Source: DATJQA01 sp038057515
GTDB lineage: Bacteria > Patescibacteriota > Minisyncoccia > UBA6257 > 2-01-FULL-56-20
Direction: 5' to 3'
DNA: 31,629 nt
NCBI GenBank assembly: GCA_038057515.1
Contig: JBBUDB010000054.1
Span: 1 to 31,629 of the forward strand
The notes beneath the pieces were generated by a model. That model was not told where the DNA came from, did no database searches, and saw only the letters and a program-made list of their open reading frames with translations. Each line of letters starts with the position of its first letter. The first letter of the stretch is position 1. Made by a program: the position numbers and the translations under genes. Positions 22,583-29,612 of the stretch are shown piece by piece.

Positions 22583-23416
22583 TTATTGGGCCGTTGTTGA
22601 AGTCGTGGTCGTAGCGGGCGGCGCGTTATCGTCATCAACCCGCGGAATCTGAGCGAGGGTCACGGCCGCCCGATGCACGGTATCCCGGGCCGCCTGAAGG
22701 GCGTCGCGGATTTTTCCAAGATCGCCCTGAAGGAGATTTTTTGCTGTTTTTACGTTGTCGCGCAGTATGACGTTTTCGTCCGCGATTGTGATGGGGTAGG
22801 TTTTACCGACCTGCTCGGCCACGACCGCCCGCGCGGCATCAATGGCCTTGCGCGCCGCGGCAATCCCCGCATCCGCGGACGCCGCGTCGAGTCCGCGATC
22901 GACTGCCTTGTCGCGGCGCGAGATGATCCGGTCTAAAATATCATCGAGCTTGTTGAGTAGGTTGGTAAAATGCTCCCGGCGCTTCGCGTTGATCTCATTC
23001 AATCGCCCGTCAATCCGTTCGACGAGCTGGCGCCGTCGCTCGTCTTTGATGCCAACAAGCTTCGCCTTAAAATCTTCTTTTTCTTTCTCGAGGCGCCCGC
23101 GCATCGCGTTGCGCGCATCCTCGATTTTCGTGCGGAATTCTTCGCGCTTCGCCTCGATCTCTTTCCAAGCCGCCTCGCGGGCGGCCTCGATCTTGTCGCG
23201 GTTGCTATCACGCAAGCCCTTAATGGTATCAAGCGCGCCCTGACGAATATCTTTTATTCCAGAACGAGTATCTTCCTGAATTCCTCGCGCCTTATCGCGT
23301 AGCTCTTGGAGAGGACGGATTGGTGGCTTCGGCGGTGGTGCCGTCGTAGTTGTTTGCGCCGCAACCGGCAAAACCAGCACGGCAACCGTGAGCAGGGTTA
23401 GTAAGTTTTTAATCAT
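22583..23416 (-). CDS. Secreted coiled-coil protein, hypothetical
   Basis: The N-terminus MIKNLLTLLTVAVLVLPVAAQ is a signal peptide with a plausible AxA-type cleavage. A Thr/Pro linker follows (TTTTAPPPKPPIRP), then about 200 residues of charged, Ala/Arg/Glu-rich helix with coiled-coil character (IEAAREAAWKEIEAKREEFR and similar), and a Thr-rich tail. I chose the second ATG (23416) because a -10 box TACAAT ends 9 nt before it and touches the first ATG at 23425. Such proteins in CPR bacteria may belong to the cell surface or attachment structures, but this is inference. The small membrane protein at 22310-22561 is downstream in the same unit. Confidence 0.8.
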   Translation of the reverse strand: MIKNLLTLLTVAVLVLPVAAQTTTTAPPPKPPIRPLQELRDKARGIQEDTRSGIKDIRQGALDTIKGLRDSNRDKIEAAREAAWKEIEAKREEFRTKIEDARNAMRGRLEKEKEDFKAKLVGIKDERRRQLVERIDGRLNEINAKRREHFTNLLNKLDDILDRIISRRDKAVDRGLDAASADAGIAAARKAIDAARAVVAEQVGKTYPITIADENVILRDNVKTAKNLLQGDLGKIRDALQAARDTVHRAAVTLAQIPRVDDDNAPPATTTTSTTAQ

Positions 23417-23425
23417 GGTACTCAT

Positions 23426-23454
23426 ATTGTATAGAACGAACGGCTGTTTGTCAT
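23426..23454 (-). promoter_or_regulatory. Promoter of the secreted coiled-coil gene
   Basis: On the minus strand ATGACA (23454-23449), a 17-bp spacer and TACAAT (23431-23426) match consensus in 10 of 12 positions. The preferred ATG is only 9 nt downstream, implying a leaderless or nearly leaderless mRNA. Confidence 0.8.
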
Positions 23455-23547
23455 CTTGCGTTTATGCACAGCCCTGGGTCTCACAATTCAGGTGATAAGC
23501 AGAAATAGGTGGCGATTTTTCCGGCTTTTGGCTAGGATTAGGAAGAT

Positions 23548-23659
23548 TGGGGGGGGATCGTCCTTGGTCGCCTCCGGCGACTAATGGCCCGCCAGAGGCG
23601 GATAAATAGGACAGCGGCCTTTTGCGCCAGAGGCGCACTCGCCTTTGGCGAGGAAGCCG
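23548..23659 (+). pseudogene. tRNA-Gln-like 5' fragment with palindromic insertions
   Basis: The blocks GGGGGATCGTC, TAATGG, TAGGACAGCGGCCTTT and AAGCCG match the tRNA-Gln gene at 23683 in order. They are separated by insertions of 19, 19 and 31 nt. Each insertion is made of short palindromes: GTCGCC-TCC-GGCGAC, CCGCC-AGA-GGCGG, TGCGCC-AGA-GGCGCA and CTCGCC-TTT-GGCGAG. The third insertion sits in the anticodon loop. No T arm follows, so it cannot form a tRNA as it stands. Confidence 0.7.
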
Positions 23660-23682
23660 CTCTTGATAATTTCTTACAGTGC

Positions 23683-23852
23683 TGGGGGATCGTCTAATGG
23701 TAGGACAGCGGCCTTTNNNNNNNNNNNNNNNNNNNNNNNNNNNNNNNNNNNNNNNNNNNNNNNNNNNNNNNNNNNNNNNNNNNNNNNNNNNNNNNNNNNN
23801 NNNNNNNNNNNNNNNNAAGCCGTGAATCGGGGTTCGATTCCCTGCCCCCCAG
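23683..23852 (+). tRNA. tRNA-Gln (probably UUG), with an assembly gap in the anticodon loop
   Basis: The 5' half TGGGGGA-TC-GTC-TAATGGTAG-GAC-A-GCGGC-CTTT gives the acceptor, D arm and anticodon stem. The 3' half AA-GCCGT-GAAT-CGGGG-TTCGATT-CCCTG-CCCCCCA-G gives the anticodon stem, variable loop, T arm and acceptor. Anticodon positions 34-35 are TT; position 36 falls in the 100-N gap (23717-23816). The T1-A72 pair and G73 favour Gln over Glu. The 7-66 position is an A-C mismatch, and CCA is not encoded. The true gap could be one base, or an insertion like that in the neighbouring fragment. Confidence 0.8.
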
Positions 23853-23868
23853 CAATGGGAATAAACCC

Positions 23869-23925
23869 AGGAGTTCTGCGCCCTGGGCGCATCCGCCTTC
23901 GGCGGAGATTCCCAGTCCCCCAGCA
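23869..23925 (+). pseudogene. tRNA-like 3' fragment with palindromes in the T loop
   Basis: GAGTTC and GATTCCCAGTCCCCCAGCA match the T arm, acceptor and tail of the tRNA-Gln gene just upstream. The T loop is split between TTC and GATTC by 30 nt made of two adjacent perfect palindromes, TGCGCC-CTG-GGCGCA (23877-23891) and TCCGCC-TTC-GGCGGA (23892-23906). No matching 5' half precedes it directly. Confidence 0.65.
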
Positions 23926-24129
23926 CACTAGAACTCGCTTAGCGAGGCACGAGCTTAGCGGTTCTTGTGCCCCGTCATCGGCGGGGCTACAATCCCCGTC
24001 TGAGCGAAGCGACAGCGTGGCCAACTCGTGATAGGTTATCCCGCTCGAGAAAATGTAATGACTATAATCCGCGACCGAGATGCCCAGCAAGGGGAACAAG
24101 TTTAGCGATTCATATTGCCCTGTCTGCCG

Positions 24130-24642
24130 ATGAACGAAATTCCAGAATTCGGCGTAAAACGAGAGAATGAGGAGCGGCGGGACGGCGGATGTGCTGTCGT
24201 TTTTGATCCGGGTGCTCAAAGATACGCCGTCGGGAGAGAAACCGAAAGCGGACTGTTCCGACTTTTTTCCGGCGGAGTTGAGCCCGAAGAAGACATTAAA
24301 GAAGGAATACTAAGGGAGGTCGTCGAAGAGAGCGGCTTAAACGAATTTTTATATGTTGAAAAAATCGCCGAAGCTATCGCTCATTATCATAATATCCTAA
24401 GGAATGTGGATCGAGCGGCCCATGCAACCTGTTTTCTCGTTATCTTAGAAAGCGCGCGTCTCGTGGATGTTAAGCTTGAGGAGCACGAAAAATTCACTTT
24501 AGCGTGGGCGAGCGCAGACGAGATTGTTTCTAATTGGGAATCAAGAAACGAGAGTCATGATTATGACCACTGGTTCTATTTCTTCAAAAAATCGGTGGCC
24601 CGAGCGAAAGAATTGGGATACGACACGACGAGCTTTACGTAG
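24130..24642 (+). CDS. NUDIX hydrolase
   Basis: Mg2+-dependent pyrophosphohydrolase of nucleoside diphosphate derivatives. The Nudix box is complete: GGVEPEEDIKEGILREVVEESGL fits GX5EX7REUXEEXGU, at about residues 45-67. The 170-residue protein has one domain, with an N-terminal GGCAVVFDPGAQRYAVG strand pair and a C-terminal YFFKKSVARAKELGYD helix. The substrate cannot be told from sequence. I chose the ATG at 24130 over the TTG at 24115. A hairpin follows the stop and separates it from a convergent gene. Confidence 0.88.
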   Translation: MNEIPEFGVKRENEERRDGGCAVVFDPGAQRYAVGRETESGLFRLFSGGVEPEEDIKEGILREVVEESGLNEFLYVEKIAEAIAHYHNILRNVDRAAHATCFLVILESARLVDVKLEEHEKFTLAWASADEIVSNWESRNESHDYDHWFYFFKKSVARAKELGYDTTSFT

Positions 24643-24643
24643 T

Positions 24644-24676
24644 TAGGGCCGACCTTTGATGTTTTGGTCGGCCCTA
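24644..24676. terminator. Hairpin between convergent genes
   Basis: TAGGGCCGACC (24644-24654) and GGTCGGCCCTA (24666-24676) form a perfect 11-bp stem around an 11-nt loop, between the stops of the NUDIX gene and the convergent hypothetical gene. T runs are absent on both sides, so termination efficiency is uncertain. Confidence 0.6.
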
Positions 24677-24694
24677 GCCATGATGGAAACTCTG

Positions 24695-25114
24695 CTACTC
24701 GGTTGGCTTGGGAGCAGGGAGGAGCGCTACCGCGCCCATATGAATCGGCTCCTTGAGGTCACCTCCCGCAACCGAGACGTGGATCTTCCGTTCGCTCGCG
24801 AAGGCGTCGTCGAATCTGATGACGAGACGCGGGCGGTCGAACATTGGCCACCACACTCCGCCACGTTCCCGATCCACGGATATCTCGATACCGTCCATAT
24901 CTTGTTTCAGGTAGATGCGGATCGCGTCATCGGGCTTCCAGTCGGTGGTCGCGCGGTGAACGGGGTCGCCTTGCGCCCGGAAGCGCTCGACAATCGTTAT
25001 TTCCCGAACACCGTCGACGAGTAGCCAGCCAATTTCCGGGTGGAATTCCGTCTTGGCCACCCGGCCGTTATCGGTTTCGACCTTCGAAACGATCCTGCGC
25101 GCTCTGGCGCTCAT
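24695..25114 (-). CDS. Hypothetical 139-residue protein
   Basis: No family recognised. The start is supported by AAGGAG about 8 nt upstream of the ATG at 25114. The protein is soluble and beta-rich, with GWLLVDGVREITIVERFRAQ, DDAIRIYLKQDMDGIEISVD and WWPMFDRPRLVIRFDDAF, and a basic N-terminus MSARARRIVSK. It is one of a small set of genes in the window with a classical ribosome-binding site. It converges on the NUDIX gene. Confidence 0.7.
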   Translation of the reverse strand: MSARARRIVSKVETDNGRVAKTEFHPEIGWLLVDGVREITIVERFRAQGDPVHRATTDWKPDDAIRIYLKQDMDGIEISVDRERGGVWWPMFDRPRLVIRFDDAFASERKIHVSVAGGDLKEPIHMGAVALLPAPKPTE

Positions 25115-25210
25115 AAGGCACTCCTTCTAACCCTTACAAGAGGGCTGGGTTCATGAATACAATATATACCCGAAAAAAGCAACTAGTTGGTCGTTGTCGA
25201 AGCAAAATCC

Positions 25211-25239
25211 TTGTGCCTTCGGGCGCTTGCCGGTACAAT
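25211..25239 (+). promoter_or_regulatory. Promoter of the ABC-F gene
   Basis: TTGTGC (25211-25216), a 17-bp spacer and TACAAT (25234-25239) precede the ATG at 25251 by 11 nt, so the mRNA would have about five leader bases. Confidence 0.7.
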
Positions 25240-25250
25240 CCTTACTTTGT

Positions 25251-26735
25251 ATGCCTCAAGACGAAGTCATCCTCCGGTTCAATAAGGTCTCATTCGAGTT
25301 CGGCCACAAAAAGCCGATCCTCGCCGAGGCCGATTTCTCCGTCCGCCAGGGCGCAAAGGTCACGCTTATGGGCCAGAACGGCGCCGGCAAAAGCACCATC
25401 TTCTCTCTCATAACGGGCGCGCTCCGCCCAGAAGCGGGCTCGATCTCGACCGCCCTTGGCACCACCATCGCCACCGCCCGTCAGGTCATTCCGCGCGAGG
25501 AAATGCGCCTTACTGTCAAAGAATTCTTTGAAAGAGCGTTTCCTAAAAAAGTTTACGATATCGAGCCGCGTATCGAGAAAATTCTAGGCGTTGTTAATCT
25601 CTCTGCTAGTGGCAGATCCGCCTCCGGCGGAAAAGCGCCGCTCGACAAGACCCTAAAGACATTCTCCGGCGGCCAGCAGGCTCGGCTCCTCCTCGCCCAG
25701 GCCCTCATCCAAAATCCCGACATCCTGCTTCTTGATGAACCGACGAACAATCTCGACAAGGAGGGCATCGCCCATCTCACTAAATTTCTCGTCGAATACC
25801 CCAAAACCTGCATCGTCATCTCCCATGACGCGAACTTCCTGAACTCGTTCACCCACGGCGTACTTTATCTTGAGGTCTTCACGCACAAAGTGGAGCAATA
25901 CACCGGCGATTATTTTGACGTGGTTGAGGAGATCAAGAACCGGCTCGAACGCGAACGAATGAAAAACGTTCGTCTCGAAAAAGATATCCAACACCGCAAG
26001 GAACAGGCCGGCTTCTTCGCCCAAAAAGGCGGCCACATGCGCGATGTCGCCCGCAAGATGAATGAAAAAATAGAAGAGCTATCGGAAGATATTGTCGAAG
26101 TTCGCCGCGAGGACAAGACGATCCGGAACTTCACGATTCCCTGCCAAGAGGACATAAGCGGCAAAATATTAGAACTCAAGTCGGTAGGCGTTGTGAAAAA
26201 TCATAAGTCCGTCGCAAAGAAGGTAGATATTGTTCTCCGGAAAAAAGAACATCTGCTCCTCACTGGCCCGAACGGCATCGGTAAAACAACGCTCCTCGAG
26301 GCGCTCGCGGCCGGGCACGCCAGGGGCGAGCACGTCACGCCCGGTATTCGCATCGGTTACTATCGACAGGATTTTTCAACGCTCGATTTCGAGGCGACGG
26401 TTCACGACACTCTCCGGAAATCAATTCGTCATGGCACCGAGCAAGACCTCCGCTCGCATGCGGCCGGCTTCCTCATCGACGCCGAAATTTTAAAAACTAA
26501 GATTGGCGCCCTCTCCGAAGGTCAAAAAGGCCTCGTGGCCTTCGCGCAAATTGTCCTCCTCCGGCCGGGACTCCTCATCCTCGACGAGCCGACGAATCAC
26601 ATCAACTTCCGCCACATTCCCGTCATCGCCGCCGCCCTCGATAAATACGAAGGGGCAATGATCCTCGTGAGCCACGTGCCCGATTTCGTGAAGAAAATCC
26701 GCATCGACCAGACGCTCGACCTTGCCGAAATATAA
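25251..26735 (+). CDS. ABC-F family ATPase
   Basis: Soluble tandem ABC ATPase of the ribosome-associated ABC-F type (EttA/Uup-like); no transmembrane segments. In the 494-residue protein the first cassette has Walker A GQNGAGKST, signature FSGGQQARLLLAQAL and Walker B ILLLDEPTNNLD. A charged linker helix follows (about 225-300). The second cassette has GPNGIGKTT, LSEGQKGLVAFAQ and LLILDEPTNHIN. The second signature is degenerate (LSEGQ), and the protein is shorter than EttA. The ATG at 25251 is chosen because the promoter -10 box lies 11 nt upstream. A CGCC/GGCG palindrome is inserted in frame before the first signature (GRSASGGK). Ribosomal factor or antibiotic protection cannot be told apart. 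Confidence 0.92.
   Translation: MPQDEVILRFNKVSFEFGHKKPILAEADFSVRQGAKVTLMGQNGAGKSTIFSLITGALRPEAGSISTALGTTIATARQVIPREEMRLTVKEFFERAFPKKVYDIEPRIEKILGVVNLSASGRSASGGKAPLDKTLKTFSGGQQARLLLAQALIQNPDILLLDEPTNNLDKEGIAHLTKFLVEYPKTCIVISHDANFLNSFTHGVLYLEVFTHKVEQYTGDYFDVVEEIKNRLERERMKNVRLEKDIQHRKEQAGFFAQKGGHMRDVARKMNEKIEELSEDIVEVRREDKTIRNFTIPCQEDISGKILELKSVGVVKNHKSVAKKVDIVLRKKEHLLLTGPNGIGKTTLLEALAAGHARGEHVTPGIRIGYYRQDFSTLDFEATVHDTLRKSIRHGTEQDLRSHAAGFLIDAEILKTKIGALSEGQKGLVAFAQIVLLRPGLLILDEPTNHINFRHIPVIAAALDKYEGAMILVSHVPDFVKKIRIDQTLDLAEI
25617..25631. repeat. CGCC-N3-GGCG palindrome inside the ABC-F gene
   Basis: TCCGCC-TCC-GGCGGA is a perfect 15-nt palindrome that codes for part of GRSASGGK, in a variable segment between Walker A and the signature. 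It has the same 6+3+6 form as the palindromes in the tRNA fragments, and the stem is identical to the one at 23892-23906. Confidence 0.7.
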
Positions 26736-26781
26736 TCGCTACCCGCCACGCAATAACCCTCTTCTCGCTTCGTAATTATCA

Positions 26782-26808
26782 TTGTACAATTCTATGGAAT
26801 CGTTCTAT
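26782..26808. promoter_or_regulatory. GGACAATTC palindrome, degenerate copy upstream of the ArsR-type gene
   Basis: The core ACAATTC-TATG-GAAT (26786-26800) matches the downstream perfect copy exactly, while the outer bases differ (TTGT on the left, CGTTCT on the right). It lies just upstream of the candidate promoter of the regulator gene, the usual place for an autoregulatory operator. Confidence 0.55.
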
Positions 26809-26815
26809 GATGAAA

Positions 26816-26843
26816 TTGCGCCTTAAACGCCAGATTGTAAAAT
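26816..26843 (+). promoter_or_regulatory. Promoter of the ArsR-type gene
   Basis: TTGCGC (26816-26821), a 16-bp spacer and TAAAAT (26838-26843) precede the ATG at 26848 by only 4 nt, so the mRNA must be leaderless if this promoter is used. Confidence 0.6.
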
Positions 26844-26847
26844 TAAC

Positions 26848-27114
26848 ATGAAAAGATGGGTGGTGATTTTTAGGGCTTTGGCGAATATCAACCGACTTAG
26901 GATAGTCAAAATGCTGGCCGACGGCCGGAAGATGAACGTCACCGAAATTGCGGGGAGTCTTGAGATTTCCTTCAAGGCCACCTCAAACCATTTAGCACTA
27001 TTGAAAAACTTGGATGTTTTAGAGGCGCATGGATCATTGGGTCACGTTTTTTATTCTTTCAACCGACAATTGCCCAGCGATTTTAAGAAAATAATTGAGA
27101 CCGCCCTAGGGTAG
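26848..27114 (+). CDS. ArsR-family winged-helix regulator
   Basis: The 88-residue protein is a minimal winged helix-turn-helix: FRALANINRLRIVKMLADG (helices 1-2), MNVTEIAGSLEISFKATSNHLALLKNLDVLEAHGS (helices 3-4, with recognition helix ATSNHLALL) and the wing GHVFYSFN. ArsR-type proteins are dimeric repressors that bind imperfect palindromes. The usual metal-binding cysteines are absent, so it may sense something else or be constitutive. Palindromes with a shared core lie directly upstream and 30 nt downstream, making it the likely binder. No other gene is cotranscribed in view. Confidence 0.88.
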   Translation: MKRWVVIFRALANINRLRIVKMLADGRKMNVTEIAGSLEISFKATSNHLALLKNLDVLEAHGSLGHVFYSFNRQLPSDFKKIIETALG

Positions 27115-27144
27115 CTATCGAATTATCACCATCGTTCATCGCCC

Positions 27145-27174
27145 AACAGGACAATTCTATGGAATTGTCCTGTT
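27145..27174. repeat. GGACAATTC palindrome, perfect copy downstream of the ArsR-type gene
   Basis: AACAGGACAATTC (27145-27157) and GAATTGTCCTGTT (27162-27174) form a perfect 13-bp inverted repeat around TATG. It lies between the convergent regulator and rarA genes. A weak terminator role is possible, but there is no T run, and the core matches the copies at 10322 and 26782. Confidence 0.75.
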
Positions 27175-27209
27175 AAGATTGTTACGGTTGTCCATATTTT
27201 CTCGAGTCC

Positions 27210-28391
27210 CTATGTTCCGGTTTCCGGACGCTTTTGCTTTAAATACTTCTTACCACCAAGTTTCGTGGGCAGAAATTCGTCCGTCGAATATTTTTCATAC
27301 CCTTCGCCGTAACCGAGCTCCTTCATGAGCTTCGTGGGCGCATTGCGCAGTTTCATCGGCACCGGCAGGTTGCCGTATTTCTTGACGTCGGCCGCCGCCG
27401 CAAAATAGGCGTCGTAGGCGCTTCGGTCCTTCTTCGCGAGCGCGAGATACGCCGCGCCGTGGGCGAGATTAATCTGCGCCTCCGGCAAACCGATACTTTG
27501 GACGGCCCGGAACACATCGTTGGCAACCACGAGCGCCGTCGGCTGGCCCAGACCGACGTCTTCGGAGGCGAAGACCACCATCCGGCGCGCAATGAACTTC
27601 GGGTCTTCGCCGGCGTCTATCATCCGGGCCAGATAGTAAAGCGCCGCGTCCGGCTGGCTGGCACGGAGCGATTTGATAAAGGCGCTAATGACGTTGTAGT
27701 GCTCCTCGCCTTTTTTGTCATACCGCAAGAATTTCGACTGCAACGCCTCGGCGAGCGTTTCGGCGGTAACTTTTCCGTAAAGCCGCTCGGCCGCTTCGAG
27801 CACCGTCAGGGCCTGACGCGCGTCGCCATTTGCCATGCGCACCAACCACTCCCCCGCCTCTTTGGGAATCTTCAAGCCGGTGCGCCTCAATATTTTCGCC
27901 ATGTCGGCGCTCCCGAGTTCGTCGAGCACGAAAACGCGACAGCGAGAAAGAAGCGCCGATATCACCTCGAAGCTCGGGTTTTCGGTCGTGGCGCCGATGA
28001 GCGTCAGCTCTCCCGACTCGACCGAAGGCAAAAGAAAATCCTGCTGGGCTTTGTTGAAGCGATGGATCTCGTCGAGAAATAATATCTTTGGCTTATTCGT
28101 GACGAAGGAAACGATTTTCCGGATATCATCTTTCCCCGCCGAGACGGCCGAAAGTTCGAAAAGCTCCGCACCCAAACTCCGCGCGTAAATTCGGGCCAGC
28201 GTCGTTTTGCCCGAACCCGGCGGACCCCAAAGGATGAATGAGAATCGGTGGCCTTTTTCGACCGCCACGCGGAGCGGCCCAGCCCTGAGCCCCGTCGAAG
28301 GGTTGCCCGGGCCAACTAAATGATCCTGGCCCACGAAATCATCAAGGGTCTTGGGGCGAAGACGTGCGGCTAGGGGTTCCTTTTCCTCCAT
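27210..28391 (-). CDS. rarA: Replication-associated recombination protein RarA (MgsA)
   Basis: AAA+ ATPase related to clamp loaders and RuvB, acting at stalled forks. The 393-residue protein has PLAARLRPKTLDDFVGQDHLVGPG, Walker A LWGPPGSGKTTLARIYA, Walker B ILFLDEIHRFNKAQQDFLLP, sensor IGATTENPSFEVISALLSRC and the C-terminal tetramerisation region with YYLARMIDAGEDPKFIARRM. The start at 28391 is chosen over 28472: it gives the canonical N-terminus MEEKEPLAARLRPK, and TACAAT ends 7 nt before it. The residues NPSTGLRAG after GPG are encoded by an inserted repeat. It converges on the ArsR-type gene and follows malic enzyme. Confidence 0.95.
   Translation of the reverse strand: MEEKEPLAARLRPKTLDDFVGQDHLVGPGNPSTGLRAGPLRVAVEKGHRFSFILWGPPGSGKTTLARIYARSLGAELFELSAVSAGKDDIRKIVSFVTNKPKILFLDEIHRFNKAQQDFLLPSVESGELTLIGATTENPSFEVISALLSRCRVFVLDELGSADMAKILRRTGLKIPKEAGEWLVRMANGDARQALTVLEAAERLYGKVTAETLAEALQSKFLRYDKKGEEHYNVISAFIKSLRASQPDAALYYLARMIDAGEDPKFIARRMVVFASEDVGLGQPTALVVANDVFRAVQSIGLPEAQINLAHGAAYLALAKKDRSAYDAYFAAAADVKKYGNLPVPMKLRNAPTKLMKELGYGEGYEKYSTDEFLPTKLGGKKYLKQKRPETGT
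28283..28302. repeat. CCCTGAGC..TCGAAGGG repeat inserted in rarA
   Basis: CCCTGAGCCCCGTCGAAGGG on the plus strand resembles the element at 8101-8120 in ychF and adds residues NPSTGLRAG in frame between the conserved GPG and LRVAVEKGH segments. Confidence 0.6.
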
Positions 28392-28398
28392 AACCGGT

Positions 28399-28404
28399 AT
28401 TGTA
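28399..28404 (-). promoter_or_regulatory. -10 box of rarA
   Basis: TACAAT on the minus strand lies 7 nt before the rarA ATG; no good -35 box is seen. It is one of the clearest leaderless arrangements here. Confidence 0.55.
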
Positions 28405-28428
28405 GCAAGCCGACTCCCGATGCGCCTC

Positions 28429-29568
28429 TTACCAGATCGCCCTGGCCACGACCTTCGCGACTCCTCTATCAAGCGCGGAAGGCACTATCATCTCGGGCGT
28501 TGGCCGTTTTACATACCTGGCGATCGCCTCGGCGGCACGGATGAACATTTTATCCTCGAACTGCTTGATGCGCCGATCGAGCGCCCCCCGAAAAATACCG
28601 GGGAACGCCAAGAGATTATTGATCTGGTTCGGAAAATCGGAGCGACCGGTTGCGACGACAAAGGCGCCGCCTCGGCGAGCGAGGTCGGGCATGATCTCGG
28701 GCGTCGGATTCGCAAGCGCGCAAACTATCGGTTGCTTATTCATCTCGCGCACCATTTCTTCGGTCACAAGATTCGCGCGGCTCACGCCGATAAAAATATC
28801 GGCCCCGCGAAGAAGCGTCGAAAGATTTCCTTCCCGCCGTTCATGATTCGTAAGGCGCGCAAGCGACGCCTTTTCCGGGTCCATATTATCGCGGCCTTCA
28901 TAAACCGCGCCACGGCTATCTGCCAGAGTGATGTTTTTAAATCCGTACGCGAGAAGCAGGCGCGCCACTGCGCTTCCTGCCGCCCCGGCGCCGTTTAGAA
29001 CCACGCGCGCCTTTTCCGGCGAAAGATTTCTAAGCTTCAGGGCGTTGATCATCGCCGCGAGCACGACCGTCGCCGTGCCGTGCTGGTCGTCGTGCATCAC
29101 GGGAATTTCGAGTTCAGCCCGCAACCGCCGCTCGATCTCAAAACAGCGCGGCGCGGCGATATCTTCGAGATTGATGCCACCGAAAACCGGCGCGATGAGT
29201 TTTACCGCTTTGATAATTTCTTCGGTGTCTTGAGTATCGAGGCAAATGGGAAAAGCGTCCACGCCGCCGAATTCTTTAAAAAGAAGCGCCTTGCCCTCCA
29301 TGACCGGCAAAGCGGCTTTGGCGCCAAGATTGCCTAACCCCAAGATGGAAGAGCCATCGGAAACTACCGCCACGGTATTACCGCGAAAAGTATAATCGAA
29401 AATGCGTTCGGGATTCTTGGCAATCTCTCGGCATGCTTCCGCGACGCCTGGCGTATAGGCGAGCGACAGATCGCGGCTGGTGCGCACCGGCACCTTACTG
29501 CGCACCTCGATCTTGCCCCGGTGTTTTTTGTGGAACGCCAGAGATTCTTTGAATATTTTTTCAGCCAT
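28429..29568 (-). CDS. Malic enzyme (NAD(P)-dependent malate dehydrogenase, decarboxylating)
   Basis: Converts malate to pyruvate and CO2 with reduction of NAD(P)+. The 379-residue bacterial short form shows SLAYTPGVAEACREIAKNP, the NAD-contact segment DGSSILGLGNLGAKAALPVMEGKA, the metal site FGGINLEDIAAPRCFEIE, MHDDQHGTATVVLAAMINAL and the Rossmann motif VVLNGAGAAGSAVARLLLAYG. ANPTPEIMPD follows. Cofactor choice is not clear from sequence. TACAAT lies 11 nt before the ATG. In a reduced genome this gives a route from malate to pyruvate with NAD(P)H. It is downstream of ywbE on the same strand. Confidence 0.95.
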   Translation of the reverse strand: MAEKIFKESLAFHKKHRGKIEVRSKVPVRTSRDLSLAYTPGVAEACREIAKNPERIFDYTFRGNTVAVVSDGSSILGLGNLGAKAALPVMEGKALLFKEFGGVDAFPICLDTQDTEEIIKAVKLIAPVFGGINLEDIAAPRCFEIERRLRAELEIPVMHDDQHGTATVVLAAMINALKLRNLSPEKARVVLNGAGAAGSAVARLLLAYGFKNITLADSRGAVYEGRDNMDPEKASLARLTNHERREGNLSTLLRGADIFIGVSRANLVTEEMVREMNKQPIVCALANPTPEIMPDLARRGGAFVVATGRSDFPNQINNLLAFPGIFRGALDRRIKQFEDKMFIRAAEAIARYVKRPTPEMIVPSALDRGVAKVVARAIW

Positions 29569-29579
29569 AAGTCATGGGT

Positions 29580-29585
29580 ATTGTA
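29580..29585 (-). promoter_or_regulatory. -10 box of the malic enzyme gene
   Basis: TACAAT on the minus strand, 11 nt before the ATG; the -35 region is weak. Confidence 0.5.
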
Positions 29586-29612
29586 GCGCGCCTCTCGCCT
29601 GTCGGCGAATGG

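Noticed and set aside
23674..24219. Minus-strand 181-codon frame crossing the N gap
   Set aside because: It reads antisense through the tRNA (GGQGIEPRFTA type sequence) and unknown bases.
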